Part shown: positions 21,374 through 33,249 of the stretch, piece by piece
How positions within the stretch are numbered: position 1 is the first letter of the stretch
How the letters are laid out: each line of letters starts with the position of its first letter
Assembly: GCA_963854835.1 (NCBI GenBank)
Contig: OY978529.1
Span: 12,175,139-12,239,138 of the forward strand
Length of the DNA stretch: 64,000 nt
Direction of reading: 5' to 3'
Origin: Megamerina dolium
Lineage: Eukaryota; Arthropoda; Insecta; Diptera; Megamerinidae
Notes under the pieces: model-generated
Database searches by the model: none
Seen by the model: the letters and a program-made list of their open reading frames with translations, nothing else
What the model was told of the DNA's origin: nothing
Position numbers and translations under genes: made by a program

Positions 21374-24300
21374 ATGGATGAAGTAGTTAATGCACATAAT
21401 GAAAATGAAAACTTACGAAAAGTGCGAATACGCCTGCTGCAATGGGATTCGAAAGTGGACTCAGTAGCTGCCATAGACACATATCAGGAAGAGTGTATAG
21501 ACACATTGAAAAGTGTTTGGCATAATGAAGTAATGCCCAGAGAATCGAATAGTTCTATGGATCGCAAAGAGGTTGTGATGGTGGCAAATGACTACGGGTT
21601 AAAAGATGGATCAGACATACAACTTCCAAATATCTTAAAAAATCATATAAACAACACAAGCGATTTTTTAGCGTACTATAATTGCGCACAGGAAGAAATG
21701 TTTAAAGCTGACGATAGTTCATATAGTATGTTCCTGAAGCAGTTGGGTCTTCGTTACAATGAATGCGATGTCATTCTTCATCAAATTTGTCAGACAATGG
21801 AAAAATTGGATATGCTTAATTTTGAATGCAAATATTTTTCGGAGAAGACTCGTACATTAAATAATGCGAGTGAACAACTAATTAAGGATCAGCAGACACT
21901 TCAGCAGCTTAGTGATGAAGTTCAACGACGGTTATATTATTTTAATCAAGTAGATTTATTATATCAAGTGATACAGAGTCCAACGATTTCGGTAGCAAGT
22001 GAAGCGTTTACAGAATGCATCGGCCGTATTGACGAAGGATTACAATACCTAAGTGAAAATGTAAGAACAAAGTCCTACACAGCAGTACATCTTATATTCT
22101 TTCACCTTTGTTCTTCCAAATAGCCTAAATTTAAGGACTGTTCAGAGTATACCATTAAGTATAGACATTGCCTATCCAAGGCAATTTCTCTAATAAAAAA
22201 TTACGTCAACACGACTATGTCGCAAGCAACAGAGACAACTTTGCATCCGAAACATAAAGCCATTAATACAGGTAGTTCGAAAGCTCCTAATTTGTCGGAT
22301 GCAGCATTCGCATTATATTATGGCAAATATCAGACAACTGCAACAAAAATTAAGCGAATTTCACAATTGGTAGAGGCTCGTGTTGATGGAAGTCCAGAGT
22401 ATAAACAGCTTCTCTTAGAGTTACATCAGAATTATTTTAATGAGCGTGCAACAATTATGTCGCCAGCTGTAAATAAAGCTATTCAAGATTTGAGAAGCTC
22501 ATATGGCAGTGACCATTGCTCACTTATGCGTAGCGCATGTGCATTCCTCGTTCACGTTTGTCAGGATGAACAAAGGTTGTACTTTCAATTTTTTGTACTG
22601 GAAAGTGACCAACTGAAGTGAGTTTGTTTGAAAAACAATCAGGTAATTTTAAATTGTATGTGTACTTATTTGTCTCGTTCAGAACATATTTGGAAGGCTT
22701 GTGCACAATTCTCTACGATACGATGCGTCCTTTCATTATACATATTAATCATTTGGAAACTCTCGCAGAAATTTGTTCTATACTGAGAATTGAAATGCTG
22801 GAAGAACATGTACAACAAAATCGTATGAAAATAAAATATGTGTAGCTTTACATGTTTTATCACATTCTTTATCTCTAGCTCAACCACTTGAAGCATTTGC
22901 AAATGCAGTGCATCAGCTATTGCAAGATGTTCAAGAGCGTCTTGTATTCAGAGCACATCTATATTTACAGTCAGATATACTTGGGTACAACCCGTCGAGT
23001 GGAGATCTTGCTTATCCGGATAAACTAGAAATGATGGAGGTAAACACAGAAGTATTTAATTGCAACAGTCGTTTTCTTTAGGGGGTTTAATTTTTCATTG
23101 TATGCAGTTTTATTTTATAAAAATGTCATTGTATATGAATAATGTAGTGATCGAAGAAACGCAAAAGTATAAATATTTGAAACAGGAAAATTTTCTAAAG
23201 GCAATAAATCTACAGGAAAATAGATACAATAAAACTATTAGTGAACAAGTGTATAGGTACAAGTAATACCTACCCTGCAAAACATGCGACTTGTCCGGGA
23301 TGTGTCCGTGATCCATCGCAAAGGAATATGCGGCTAGTCTAGTCACTTTTGATCTCTATATGGAATGAACCGTTCCCTTTTCTTCGAGCATGTCCTATGA
23401 TAACACTAATTGTACCCTTTTACACCCTAACGAGTAAAAATGTAGATTAGTCTCACGTTTAGAAATTTTCATTTAATTCATTATAATTATCATGTACATT
23501 TTCGTTTGAATTATATGACAATTTAGCCATTGTTGCTCTTCGCCGCTATTCGAATCAAAATAATTTATTTTCATTAATTACATTATAATTCTCATGTAGA
23601 AAAATTTGTTTTTTCATTTACCAGGATTCGAACCTGGGTACAGAGTACAGATCAAGCACTTTATTTTCATTCATTGCGTTATAAATTCTAATTCATGCTG
23701 GGTACCTGTAAAAAATTGTTTCTAATTAGTACTCAACTAATTAGAAACGATACTTTGATTTCAGTTTGAATTTTTTTTTCGCTTTAAGCCTCTTCTTTCA
23801 TTCTTCAATCATTCAAAAATGTCCCGTTACATCAAGTTGTTTTTAGCTTTCGCAAAAAAAATTTCATTTATTTGCTTGCAGTGCTTTTTGAGTGTGACAG
23901 GTAATTAGAAACGTTGAATCTGGTTATATTTAAACTACAAAAATTTTTCATAATTGTGAAAATCAGATAAAATTAAATATTTAAAAGAATAAAGAAAGTG
24001 TTTTGAATAAAATTTGAGTGTCCATAAAATAGTAAATATGGGTAAAGCGAAGAGTTGTACTACAGACCTTAGAAAAGCAATAATATAGGTTCAAGCCGCA
24101 GGAATTTCATATCAGAAAATTGCAAATCAAATGAAATGTTCGAAAAAGATGGTTTTTAATGCTATTAGCCATTTCCGAAAATATAAGACTTATATGAACG
24201 TTCCACGCAAGAAGCGACCTCGCAAAACATCGAATTTCATTGACAACAAAATAAAGCAAATATAACAAATGGACCCAAGAAAAAGTTCTGCAGTCATTCA

Positions 24301-27300
24301 ACGGGAGATCCATTCGAACTACGGATTCTCCACATCAAAACGTACTGTTGCACGTCGTTTGGTTGAATCTGGCCTTCATGGAAGTAACGCACGCAAGAAA
24401 CCTTTGGTGACGTCTAACCAATGAAAACGCAGTTTGGAATTCGCTGAAGAACACACAGCTTGGACTGAACACCAATAGAAATTTATAGTCTGGAGTGATG
24501 AAACTAAAATTAATCGCTTAGGTCCAGATGGTAGAATGTATGTAACACGCTCAAAAAATGCTGAACTTGACCCAAAATATGTGTCGCCGATCGTTAAGCA
24601 TGGCGCATGCTCCATAAATATATGGGGATGCTTCTCCTGGAATGCTGTTGGTCCGCTTTGTCGAATTAATGGTACTTTATTGAAAGCAAAATATGTTGAG
24701 ATTCTTCAAAATATTATGCTGCAATGGGTCGAAGAAAATAAGCCCGTTATTTGGAGATTCCAGCAAGATATCGACCCAAAACATACGACTAAATTAACTA
24801 AAAAGTTCTTTGGCCGTCATCGAGTGCAGACTTAAATCCCATAGAACATTTATGGATTGACTTGAAAAAGGAAATTAGTCGAAAAAATATATATATTATT
24901 ATATATATATATATTATTAAAATGCTTATTGGCATCTCGGACTACTCACTTGAGAGTTTAGTCGAAAAATTTTTTTAATGTACGCAACAAGAACAGCTTG
25001 ACCGTAACACCAATACAGTCATACAATTTTTGTTTTTCACTAACTCACCTGCACTTTTTTGAAATGAAGAAAGAGACACGATTTGTTTGTCCTCAAATTT
25101 ATAGTTTACTCTCTTCGCTTAGCAGCATTTAATTGAAAGAAAAAAGAAACAAACTGATTTTGAGGTTTTGCTTTTGTTAATTGCTAAAGATTTACGTAAG
25201 AATGAACAAGATTTTTATATGTTACACCTTGTCTATATGGACATTTCTGCTCATCTTTTTTCCCTAATTACGAAGTTTCAGAACTACTTGTCACATATAA
25301 AATTAATGTTGATGCCGACAATTTGTAAAATTGCAACGATCTAAAGTTTTCTTTGCATACGCTTGCTGGCAAATTTGAATAGAGCCCATCTCTCGTTTAA
25401 TTTCTAATCCCAACAAAGAATTTGCTTTGTTTTTTAAACCGCTTCGAATTGCTCACTCAATTCCTGTATAAATACTTCTAAGTCTTAAGTTCCTAAGTTC
25501 CTAAGCCATCACATTAAACATATAAAACTAAAATAATTTTCTTTCCGTTTTCTTCACGGATATACGAACAAGTATCAGCTTCACCCAACTCTCAATTTTG
25601 CGAGAAAACCTTAGACTTAGATTTAATTGACATACCTTGTTCGTTCCGTCAGAATACCCTTCTAGTTATTTCATATTAATAGATTCTTCTAATTCACTAT
25701 AAAGAAAATTGTTTGAGGACCATGTGTTCAGTTGCTGCTAAACTTAGAACTGATCAAATTGTGGCCATCTTTCCAACTGGACTGAAGGTTTGTTCATAAT
25801 GAATAATTTTTTTTTTTTTTGCAATTAAGTATTGCTGAGCGAAGAGAGTGGACCATGAAAATCGGATTGGCTCTTTTTTCAATTCTAAAAAGTGTTAGTG
25901 AAAATCAAAAATTTTATGAATGTATTGGTATTACGGTCACACTGTTCTTTCGAGGTAATATAACATATACTATGTAAGTATCTGCAACATAATAGGTGTA
26001 TTTATCATCATGTTTTGTCAAATGTAGTTTGTTAACACTAAAAAACTTGCAACGATAGAGAAAATGAGAGCATAGCTGGATAAATTTTTACTTGTAAGAA
26101 TTTGCAAGGATTAGGTTATAGAATTAGGTTTAATTAATTAATTGAAGTCGTTTGAACCAGTATTCAGCAAAAAAACTATTTGTTCTTGAGGCAAGTTGCT
26201 TAGAATCGCATCTTTTTGATATTGAAATTGATATTCTCAATCAGCTGTTTCTGTTAACTTGCAAGTTTTTTCAAATTGCTATTTGTTTACTTTTTTTGGA
26301 TATTTTTCTGTTTGAGCGCGAACTCTTTCTTACTCTCTAAAATTTCGTTGCTGGGAGAGGAAACAATCAGACTTAATTACTTGTAATGGCCGGAGATATA
26401 GAGAGTAACTCATATTCTTGCTCAACACTGCTTTAAACGTGTCTATTCTGACATGATCAAATGAGTGGACCTTGCGTAGGTAGGTCCCATGTAAAGTCGT
26501 TGCTGTAATCCACTTAATGGTGTATTTTTATTTAATGATAAATGATAGACAGCCAAATAGATACTTTCCGTTTACATCTTTTAGTACGTACAAGTTTAGT
26601 GTAAAATGGGCGATCAATGCTTTCTATTTTATCAAGTTTTCTTTCTCTTGCCTTGCAGTACTAATTGTATTCTTCTAAATGTTTTCATTATTACAATAAG
26701 AGGGTCTGATTTAAAACACTTCTTTGCAGCGTATTGCAATATCGTTACAAGAACAACAAGATGCATATAACTTCCAGTCTAACCCCCCAAACGTTGGAGA
26801 TGCAGGGATTTTGGAATACACTTCTCGAGCTAGAAACATAAGTGAGATGCTAATGTGCAGTATAAAGACCGATAATTAATTGTATCCTGGAACAATTTAC
26901 TGTATTCCAGATTCCCCCGCCGATTTACATGGAATGTGGTATCCAACTGTACGACGAACTCTGGTTTGCCTATCGCGTCTCTACCGCTGTGTCGACCGTC
27001 CAGTATTTCAGGGACTTTCTCAAGAGGCCATTAAGTTATGCGTACAAAGCGTTTCTGCTGCAGCTTCAAAAATATCTACAGCAAAGGTCTGCAGTTAATT
27101 TTTAGTACTACTCTCTACTATTTAAATGACAGATATCTACTGTTGAAATTTAGACACCAATCGATGGCGAACTCTTTGAAATCAAACACTTACTTATTTT
27201 ACGTGAACAAATTGCTCCATTCCGCGTGGACTTTACGGTTAAGGAAACCTCTTTGGATTTCAGTAAAATGAAAACGGCTGCAATGGGCTTATTGCAAAAG

Positions 27301-28257
27301 CGGAAACAACTTTTCTCCTTGGGCAGCAATAATGCTTTGCTCGCATTCTTACTTGATGGAACGCCGCAAGTTAAGGAACATTTATTGGATTCACGCAAAG
27401 AAGTTGACCGCCAATTAAAGATGGTGTGCGAACAGTTTATTAAAAATTCCGTACGAATTTTAATAGGCCCAGTTATTTCCTTTCTGGAAAGAGTAGAAGC
27501 TTTACTTGCGACTGAAAACAAATCGGCAACCAGAAATGACCCATCAACTGCATCAGAAGCAGTAAAAATTAATTACGCTTTGCGACAAAGCGCTTGGGCC
27601 AATCCGCAACAAATTTGTGGTATTGTAAAGGAAGCCCAACGGTTAGTAAAAATTAAATTACCTACACTCCAGCGTTCAATGCAATTATATTTAAGTAATC
27701 GTGACACGGAATTCATCATCTTCCGACCGATACGAGTGAGTTTAATTAAATAAAATAATCCAAAAGTGAATATGATTAGGGTAGTGGAATCATTTGAGTA
27801 TTCCTTTATTTTGATTTTGCTTTTGTTGGTCAAATGAGTCAATTTTAGCTTTTCATTTCTGGATATACAAAATTTATCTAAAGTCCATACTGTTTAATTA
27901 TTTATTGCGTACTACTATTTTTTATTCCAGAATAATATTATACAATCGTTCGTAAAATTAGAACAAGTTCTTTCAACAAATGGGTATACAACTGAGGACA
28001 TGGCTATTACTAGCTGTCCATCCGCAGAGCAAATATCTATCTTGTTATCTAGCGCAAGCATTTTAGCTGTCGAAGGGATAGTCAACTTTACAAGTGCATC
28101 GAGGAGAATCAGTAATTGTTCCAATGACAGCGTTAGTACACCAACTCCATTATCTACTACAGGAACTGGAAAAGAAATTTTCGATGATGGCCGTTTTGAA
28201 GGTGGAGTACAAACGGAATGTTCAGAATCCGCAGCAGCATCATTATCCAATAAATAG
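21374..28257 (+). CDS. Cog3: Conserved oligomeric Golgi complex subunit 3
   Basis: Eight exons: 21374-22060, 22124-22617, 22683-22822, 22879-23039, 26730-26859, 26911-27086, 27154-27735, 27931-28257. All introns are GT-AG and frame is kept; the protein is about 898 residues. COG3/Sec34 hallmarks appear in order: [13 protein letters not shown] near residue 97, the CCF-like [14 protein letters not shown] region, [13 protein letters not shown], then [26 protein letters not shown]-like [20 protein letters not shown] and [17 protein letters not shown]. It is a lobe A subunit of the COG tether for retrograde intra-Golgi vesicles on the cytosolic Golgi face. The frame is open 26 codons further upstream (from 21296), but ATG 21374 fits family starts. 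Intron 4 is 3.7 kb and full of transposons; the other introns are 51-195 nt. A polyadenylation hexamer lies at 28279-28284. Confidence 0.94.
23628..23652 (-). other. Isolated RNA polymerase III box-B-like motif
   Basis: On the minus strand GGTTCGAATCC sits in a CCCAGGTTCGAATCCTGG stem, the classic T-arm of a tRNA. No acceptor, D-arm or anticodon arm can be folded around it, so this is a tRNA fragment or the remains of a SINE head within Cog3 intron 4. Confidence 0.45.
24038..24895 (+). mobile_element. Tc1-like transposase, dead copy in Cog3 intron 4
   Basis: The coding starts at ATG 24038 ([16 protein letters not shown]) with a helix-turn-helix segment ([10 protein letters not shown]). It continues through a second HTH (SSAVIHREI) to the catalytic core: VWSDETK (first Asp), [11 protein letters not shown] (second Asp, usual Asn replaced by Ile) and, in another frame near 24830-24860, [13 protein letters not shown] with the glutamate of DD34E. 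At least four stops (near 24087, 24262, 24420, 24476) and one frameshift near 24820 inactivate it. Terminal repeats are not clear. Confidence 0.85.
24990..25950. mobile_element. Foldback-like element with ~150 bp inverted repeats
   Basis: The left arm 24990-25140 (ACAGCTTGACCGTAACACCAATACA at its outer end; written short here, then TTTTTCACTAAC and CTCTTCGCTTAGCAG inward) is matched in inverse by 25800-25950 (CTGAGCGAAGAGAGT, GTTAGTGAAAATC, GGTATTACGGTCACACTGT). The interior 25140-25800 is AT-rich with no coding. It lies directly behind the Tc1-like remnant in Cog3 intron 4. The family is unknown. Confidence 0.65.
25951..26729 (+). other. Right part of Cog3 intron 4
   Basis: No gene is seen. 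The stretch about 26025-26350 contains repeated AACTTGCAA-type words in both orientations (AAAAACTTGCAACGATAGAG near 26040; TAACTTGCAAGTTTTTTC near 26253), suggesting another small inverted-repeat element; a similar end occurs near 29262 (AAAACTTGCAACGAGAG). Confidence 0.4.
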
Positions 28258-28570
28258 TCATTGGAATAATATAATTACAATAAACTTTTATTCAAGTCAC
28301 GAAAGTATAATAATGAACTAAAAAACGGTCAGATAGTATTTTGCAACGGACAAATTCTAAATGAATTTGATATTTTCGTTAATTTTGCTTAAAAGCAAAA
28401 TAGCACACCCTGACGAAAAAAAAAAAATAATAAAAATACCTCGTATAGAGCTTATTTTTGTGAATATAACAAATTAACAATTTTTTTTTGTTGGCGACGC
28501 CCATATTAAGCGGGAATCAAGGTTCAATTTTCTCAACAACTTTGCGATTTTAATTTACTATGTAAAAAAA
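28258..28570 (+). other. Cog3 3' UTR and spacer
   Basis: AATAAA at 28279-28284 should end the Cog3 transcript. The remaining DNA is AT-rich with homopolymer A and T runs and no gene. Confidence 0.5.
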
Positions 28571-28574
28571 ATAA

Positions 28575-28835
28575 TTATGTGGCACTTATAAGCCCCAAAG
28601 GGACATATTTATTTTGGCCGGTTCCGAACGGCAGAACTCTAGCGACATCACTTTTTCTGAGCTTTGTCATATAGTTCTTTTAGAAGTTTTTCCATGGCAA
28701 ATTGTTACTGCCGGAAAAATTGGCAATTGTTTGCCAACCGATGGTGGGTACCGTTCGAAAGAAAAATCTTTTCGATATAAAATTTTGTATGCTTCAGCCG
28801 GGGATTGAATCCACAATCTACAGATCAAAAGGCCC
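28575..28835 (-). repeat. tRNA-derived SINE, copy C, degenerate
   Basis: It shares the SINE body (GTGGCACTTATAAGCCCCAAA, CCGGTTCCGAACGGCAGAAC, GGGGATTGAATCC) with copies A, B and D, but with a deletion of about 90 bp after the first block and a decayed tRNA-like head. No target duplication is seen. Confidence 0.75.
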
Positions 28836-29569
28836 ACAATCTAACACAATCTATTTTTCATTTTTCAAAAATTTAGATCACATACAAAATTTACAACTTG
28901 TTTTTCAAAAGACGATTTATTTAAAAAATAAACCCTATTAATATATCAAGAATTTAGCACCATATTAATGGCAATACAATTATCTTTTAAAGGTCATACA
29001 AAATATAATAAAAAATATTTTTTATATATTTAAAATATTTTTATCTTCATACCTTGTCTACTGTAATAAGCGTTTGAAGAAAAGTACTTAGAAAGGAAAA
29101 TCGGACCGGTAAATGTAAATAAAAGATACTGATAGGATAAATAAAATACTATTGATCACGAAACCGACTTCGGGCCTATGAGAATCAATTTTTTAACGTC
29201 CGGCTGAAAGCGGTCATATTGAATCGAAAATAATGTGTTGCTCATGTACTTTACCAATAAAAACTTGCAACGAGAGAAAAATTAGAATTGAGGAATATAT
29301 TCTCTCACACAAAAAATTTTAAGAAAAACCACATGAACGGAAAACCAGTAAAAATTATCAAATGAATAAATACCCGTTATCCGTAGAATGGTGACAAATG
29401 AAACGAGTAGACTAATTAAATTTACTATGTGTTTTTGCTTATTAATTTATAATTCTTTAGATAAATATGGTAGGAAAAGAGGCAAAGGCAGTATCTTCAC
29501 ATGAACTTTTATCGAATGAAGTCCATAAAATTCAAATTCAAAGTGCGTACGTTAAAATGAGTCACGAAA
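28836..29569. other. Gene-free AT-rich DNA
   Basis: No coding signal. The piece 28960-29060 resembles 31590-31700, and 29155-29235 (ACGAAACCGACTTCGGGCCTATGAG and ACGTCCGGCTGAAAG, shown as two short words) is a diverged unit of the tandem repeat at about 31.95-32.15 kb, so an old relative of the inverted-repeat element at 31.2-32.7 kb lies here. Confidence 0.45.
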
Positions 29570-30016
29570 ATAACTTTGCAAAAGCCCCCTAGTTTGAAAG
29601 CTTACTTTGATAGGATGTTAGGGCCATACAATTTTTCGTCCTCGGCGTGTCCTAAAAACAGACAAATTCATAATTCACTTATTTATTACTCGATTCCAAA
29701 GATATCGTATATCTTTCTCAGATACTTTTAACCTAAAATACCTCCTTAACCTATTAAGTTCAGATAACTCAATTTCTACCCCATTAAGTACAAATTTACT
29801 CTTCATGAAATTAAACGTTTCAGTAAGCGATGTATTTTTTCTGGGGTAAAAGGATCTGAGAAAGATAAAGAGTACTCAAAATTATCTTTTCAATTATGTT
29901 ATGAAGAAAACTCGATTTTGGTTGTTTTTAGGACTCAAGGACGAACATTTTTATGATCCTAAAATCCTCTCAAAGTAATCTTCCAAACTAGCGGGAGCAA
30001 TTGCAAAGTTTATTAC
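29570..30016. mobile_element. MITE with ~85 bp inverted repeats
   Basis: The left arm at 29570-29660 contains ACTTTGCAAAAG, AGTTTGAAAGCTTACTTTGA, GGATGTTAGG, TTCGTCCT and CCTAAAAACA. The right arm at 29925-30016 contains the same words in inverse order and complement (TTTTTAGGACTC, GGACGAACATTT, TCAAAGTAATCTTCCAAACT, TTGCAAAGTTT). The spacer has no coding. Superfamily unknown. Confidence 0.7.
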
Positions 30017-30094
30017 ATCGTATAGGTATCGACCTGGTCTAGCGTACATATTTTGATTTGATAAAATAAGTAACTTACAATATAATAGGTATGT

Positions 30095-30345
30095 ACACTA
30101 ACAAAAAAACTTTCAACAATTGTTAACAATTTTCAATAGGAAAAGCATTGGTGGACAAATAAATCCAGTTGTCAATTACGAACTGTGAATGTCAATTTAC
30201 AAGTTTCTGATAGTTTTCAGTTCACGTACTTCTTGTAGATTTTCTCATATCGAGAGTGACAGGTGACAGAAATTGATAGTGATAGTAATGTAAGTGAGGA
30301 GACCTAATAAAACAGCTATCAGCTGTTTAGTTAATCCGCAATACT
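30095..30345 (+). mobile_element. Copy of the AGACAGACGGC MITE, diverged
   Basis: It shares with 47.99-48.18 kb the blocks ACTTTCAACAATTGTTAACA, TTCTTGTAGATTTTCTCATA, GACAGAAATTGATAG and GTAATGTAAGTGAG. Its right end CTGCCGTTTGTC resembles the GCCGTCTGTCT terminus there. The left terminal repeat is not preserved. Confidence 0.6.
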
Positions 30346-30349
30346 GCCG

Positions 30350-30490
30350 TTTGTCAGTTCAATTGAACTCGCTTATATTTTAAGGGACCTGAGTTATAGT
30401 GTTGCAATGTAAAAAAAACAGCACTATTTTGAATAGGCTACTGGAATGTTCTTGGGAAATTTTATCTAAACGTCAAATTGTTATCAACAT
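30350..30490 (-). mobile_element. Fragment of the CCGCATTC MITE, inverted
   Basis: TTCAATTGAACTCGCTTATA, TGAGTTATAGTGTTGCAA, GGCTACTGGAATGTTCTTGG and ACGTCAAATTGT match the interior of the MITE at 9285-9757 in opposite orientation. No terminal repeats are retained. From 30490 to about 31240 the DNA is AT-rich and gene-free. Confidence 0.65.
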
Positions 30491-31244
30491 AAGACGAAAC
30501 AAAATGGAACAAGCGTATGAAAATTGTTCTGCTTAGTTTTTTTTTCCTGAAAAATAAATGAAATATAAATTAGCTCCCGACGTAGAACATATCCGTAAAC
30601 TAGATATCTGCCCATTATTCACGGCCGTGCAATTAGGGATGGCAACGACTAATCATTTGATTAAAGTAATCGACTATTTTATTTCAATTTACGATTTAAT
30701 TGTATCGTAACCAGTATTGCCACAGCCAAAATATATTTTACATTTTGACTGTAAGTTCCCATCCCGACTTAGATTGAAGTGTCATATTAAAAAACCCGAC
30801 AGAAAGTATTAAAACTTTTCAATTAACTATACTATACTATACTAACTATAGTCAAAATGAGGGCATTTTCTTCTAATAAGATACGGCTATAAAAAAACAA
30901 CGGATAATTTCTCTTTCATAATTAGTCTTTCCAATATGACATTCTTCTAGCTTTCGCGCAATGTGTAAATATAAATATACTGAGATCAATTTTTAAAACA
31001 TAATACAGTACAAACCTACTCAATAGGAAACCAAATATACCGGTCGTCTTTATTTGGTGGTAACAGTTGCCGTTGTGAGATCCGTTCGAGTAAACATAAT
31101 TGCGGCGGACAGAAATCAGCTTTCCATTATCAATTTCTATTTATTCCCACAACTCTATTCCAGTGAACTGTTTCATTTTTGCTCCATCTTATGTGGATTT
31201 TAGCAAAAGAGTCAATTGGAATAGTGCCACTGAATATACTACAA

Positions 31245-32665
31245 TACGGCATAAGTGCAGAATACAGACTCCTTGAAAAAGTAAAAATAATAAATTGCGC
31301 CGGATACAGGTTATTCTTGTCGTTATAACAAACTAAAAATTTGTCGTTGCAAATGCCCATACAAGGAGTGGTCAAGGTCTAAATTCAAAATTGTGGTCGA
31401 GATTACTCGATAGACAAACAATTTTTTCTACAATATGGGTATCAAAACACAGGTAATTTTAATACCTTTTTATAGGTATATAATATTTTATATGAATTTT
31501 TAACTTTCTAAATGTTATGAAGAAAAATATAAATTTTTTATACAAATTTTGTAAAAACCGTTTTTTTTTCCGAAAAAGTCCCCCATTAACCTATCAAAAA
31601 TTATATATTATTTTAAAGATCATAGGATTTCATTTCCAATGGTATATAAAACATATTTTTAAAAAATTTTTATATATTTTAAATATATTTTTTATGATCA
31701 TACTTTCGCTATAACAAATATGTGCACAGAGGAATAGTGAGACAGTTATAATCATAGCGGTAGACATAGACAAAAGAATTAAGGAAAAATGGGATGAAAT
31801 AGTATAATTAACTAATTCTTTTATAAATCTGATTAAGACAACATTGTTAGAGCCCTATGTTGTAGATTATCCTGATGGTGAAAACAATATTGAAACAAAT
31901 GAATAAAATTTCAATACTAAAAATTACAAAAAGTTTTCAATGCTAAAACGTCGCGAAGCTGGCGTTAGGCATATAAGGATTATTTTTTTACGTCCGGCCG
32001 AAGGCAGGCAATCACAAAAGCTTTTATCCTAAAATACTGTTGGTCGCGAAGCCGGCGTCAGGCCTATAAGGGTTTTTTTTTTGCGCCCGGCCAAAGGCCG
32101 GCTATCAAAAAAAGCTTTTATTATAAAATACTGTTAGTTGCGAAACTGAATTTGAAGACATGCAGGTAATTGTATCGAAAGCCGTCCATATTGGAAACAC
32201 TTGACGAAGTATCAGCTTGAACAAAATGTTTTAAATACATACAAATTCTTGAAAAACATGTTTTATACACCGTTGTAAAGGTATTTGTATAAGCTTTAGT
32301 ATGGTGCTAAATTTCCGATAGGTAAATATGGCTTATTTTCTAAAAACAAATTTGGTTCTTGAAAAAAATTTCAAATTTATATTTGTTATTGATAACCTTT
32401 AAAATGTGAAAAATAGGTATTAAATAATTTATATCAGTAAAAAGGTATCTAAAAAACCTTTCTTATGATACCCATATTGTAGAAAAAAATTGCGTGTCTA
32501 TCGAATAATCTCGACCTCAATTTTGAACTTTGACCTTGAACCACGCCTTATATGGGCGCTTGCAGCGACAAATTATTTATTTTTTATACTCACAAAAATA
32601 AGCTGTATCCGAGGCAATTTTTTCCCCTTAGTAGTCCGTATTCTGCACTTGTTCCTAAATTTAAA
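31245..32665. mobile_element. Foldback-like element with internal tandem repeats
   Basis: Arms of about 270 bp are inverted copies: 31245-31515 (words AAGTGCAGAATAC, GGTCGAGATTACTCGATAGAC, TTCTACAATATGGGTATC) and 32395-32665 (GATACCCATATTGTAGAA, GTCTATCGAATAATCTCGACC, GTATTCTGCACTTG). The interior holds two head-to-tail units of roughly 107 bp (about 31945-32155) with CGCGAAGCCGGCGTCAGGCC and GCCCGGCCAAAGGCCGGC, which are markedly GC-richer than their surroundings. No coding. Confidence 0.65.
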
Positions 32666-32924
32666 TAGGCGGAAAAACGTAGACGGTAAAACCGCTACCG
32701 TTGCAATTATGTGCTATTCCATGTGATTTTATTGGTTTAATGTTTACAATGGTTAACCGTTGACCGCTGCAACCCTAAATTGGACTTTTCATCAAAATTA
32801 TTATACAAACTACAAAAGTAAAGCGCGATTATACGTCTGTTATGTTGAGAATCATATGATTGCCAAACACGACAGTATTACGCTTTTTATTTTGTGACCC
32901 ATTGCTGTTCAAGTAAAGTATTGT

Positions 32925-33028
32925 TTTTTTTTATTTTGTGAACGTTTAATTCTACTGGAATCAACCACTAGTTCAAATACTGGATTCTGTCAATAATAAT
33001 TGCAACACTTATTTAGTAGTAACTATAG
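32925..33028 (-). mobile_element. Gypsy LTR fragment
   Basis: TTTTGTGAACGTTTAATTCT, GGATTCTGTCAATAATAAT and TGCAACACTTATTT match the 3' end of the gypsy LTR on the minus strand. The first bases (TGTTACG) and the rest of the LTR are missing. It directly precedes the inverted Sf3b2-derived arm. Confidence 0.8.
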
Positions 33029-33048
33029 CTGCATTCCTTTATAAGCGA

Positions 33049-33220
33049 GTTGAAATCCATTTCCAGAAGATTGAATATAACTGGAATGTGGTCCTTTAAA
33101 TGAAAGCCTCTTAAGTGTCAGAATTATGTTATTTCTAATTAACTTACCTGCAAATTTATCCTCCATATCTCCCGTAACATATAAACGTTCCTAAAAAGAT
33201 CTTATTGCTTTATTACTGAC
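33049..33220 (-). pseudogene. Inverted duplicate of Sf3b2 5' exons
   Basis: Read on the minus strand this matches the start of Sf3b2: the ATG with codons for MEDKFA at about 33155-33172, a GTAAGT donor, the small first intron, and then part of exon 2 (GACCACATTCCAGTTATATT and ATCTTCTGGAAATGGATTTC), which corresponds to 37350-37401. About 90 bp of exon 2 (equivalent of 37259-37349) are deleted here. The copy ends abruptly at about 33049. It cannot encode Sf3b2. Confidence 0.85.
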
Positions 33221-33249
33221 ACCTAGCGATGTACCGATAGAAACACAAG

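Noticed and set aside
23060..23346. Short frames in Cog3 intron 4 just after exon 4
   Set aside because: They run on from intron sequence behind a good GT donor, and the COG3 family sequence continues only at 26730.
25440..25510. Short TAAGTTCCTAAGTTCCTAAG tandem
   Set aside because: Only about two and a half units; too short to mean more than local slippage.
27150..27521. 123-codon minus-strand frame
   Set aside because: It is fully inside the conserved Cog3 exon 7 on the other strand and shows no protein features of its own.
27915..28250. 111-codon minus-strand frame
   Set aside because: It is the reverse shadow of the last Cog3 exon.
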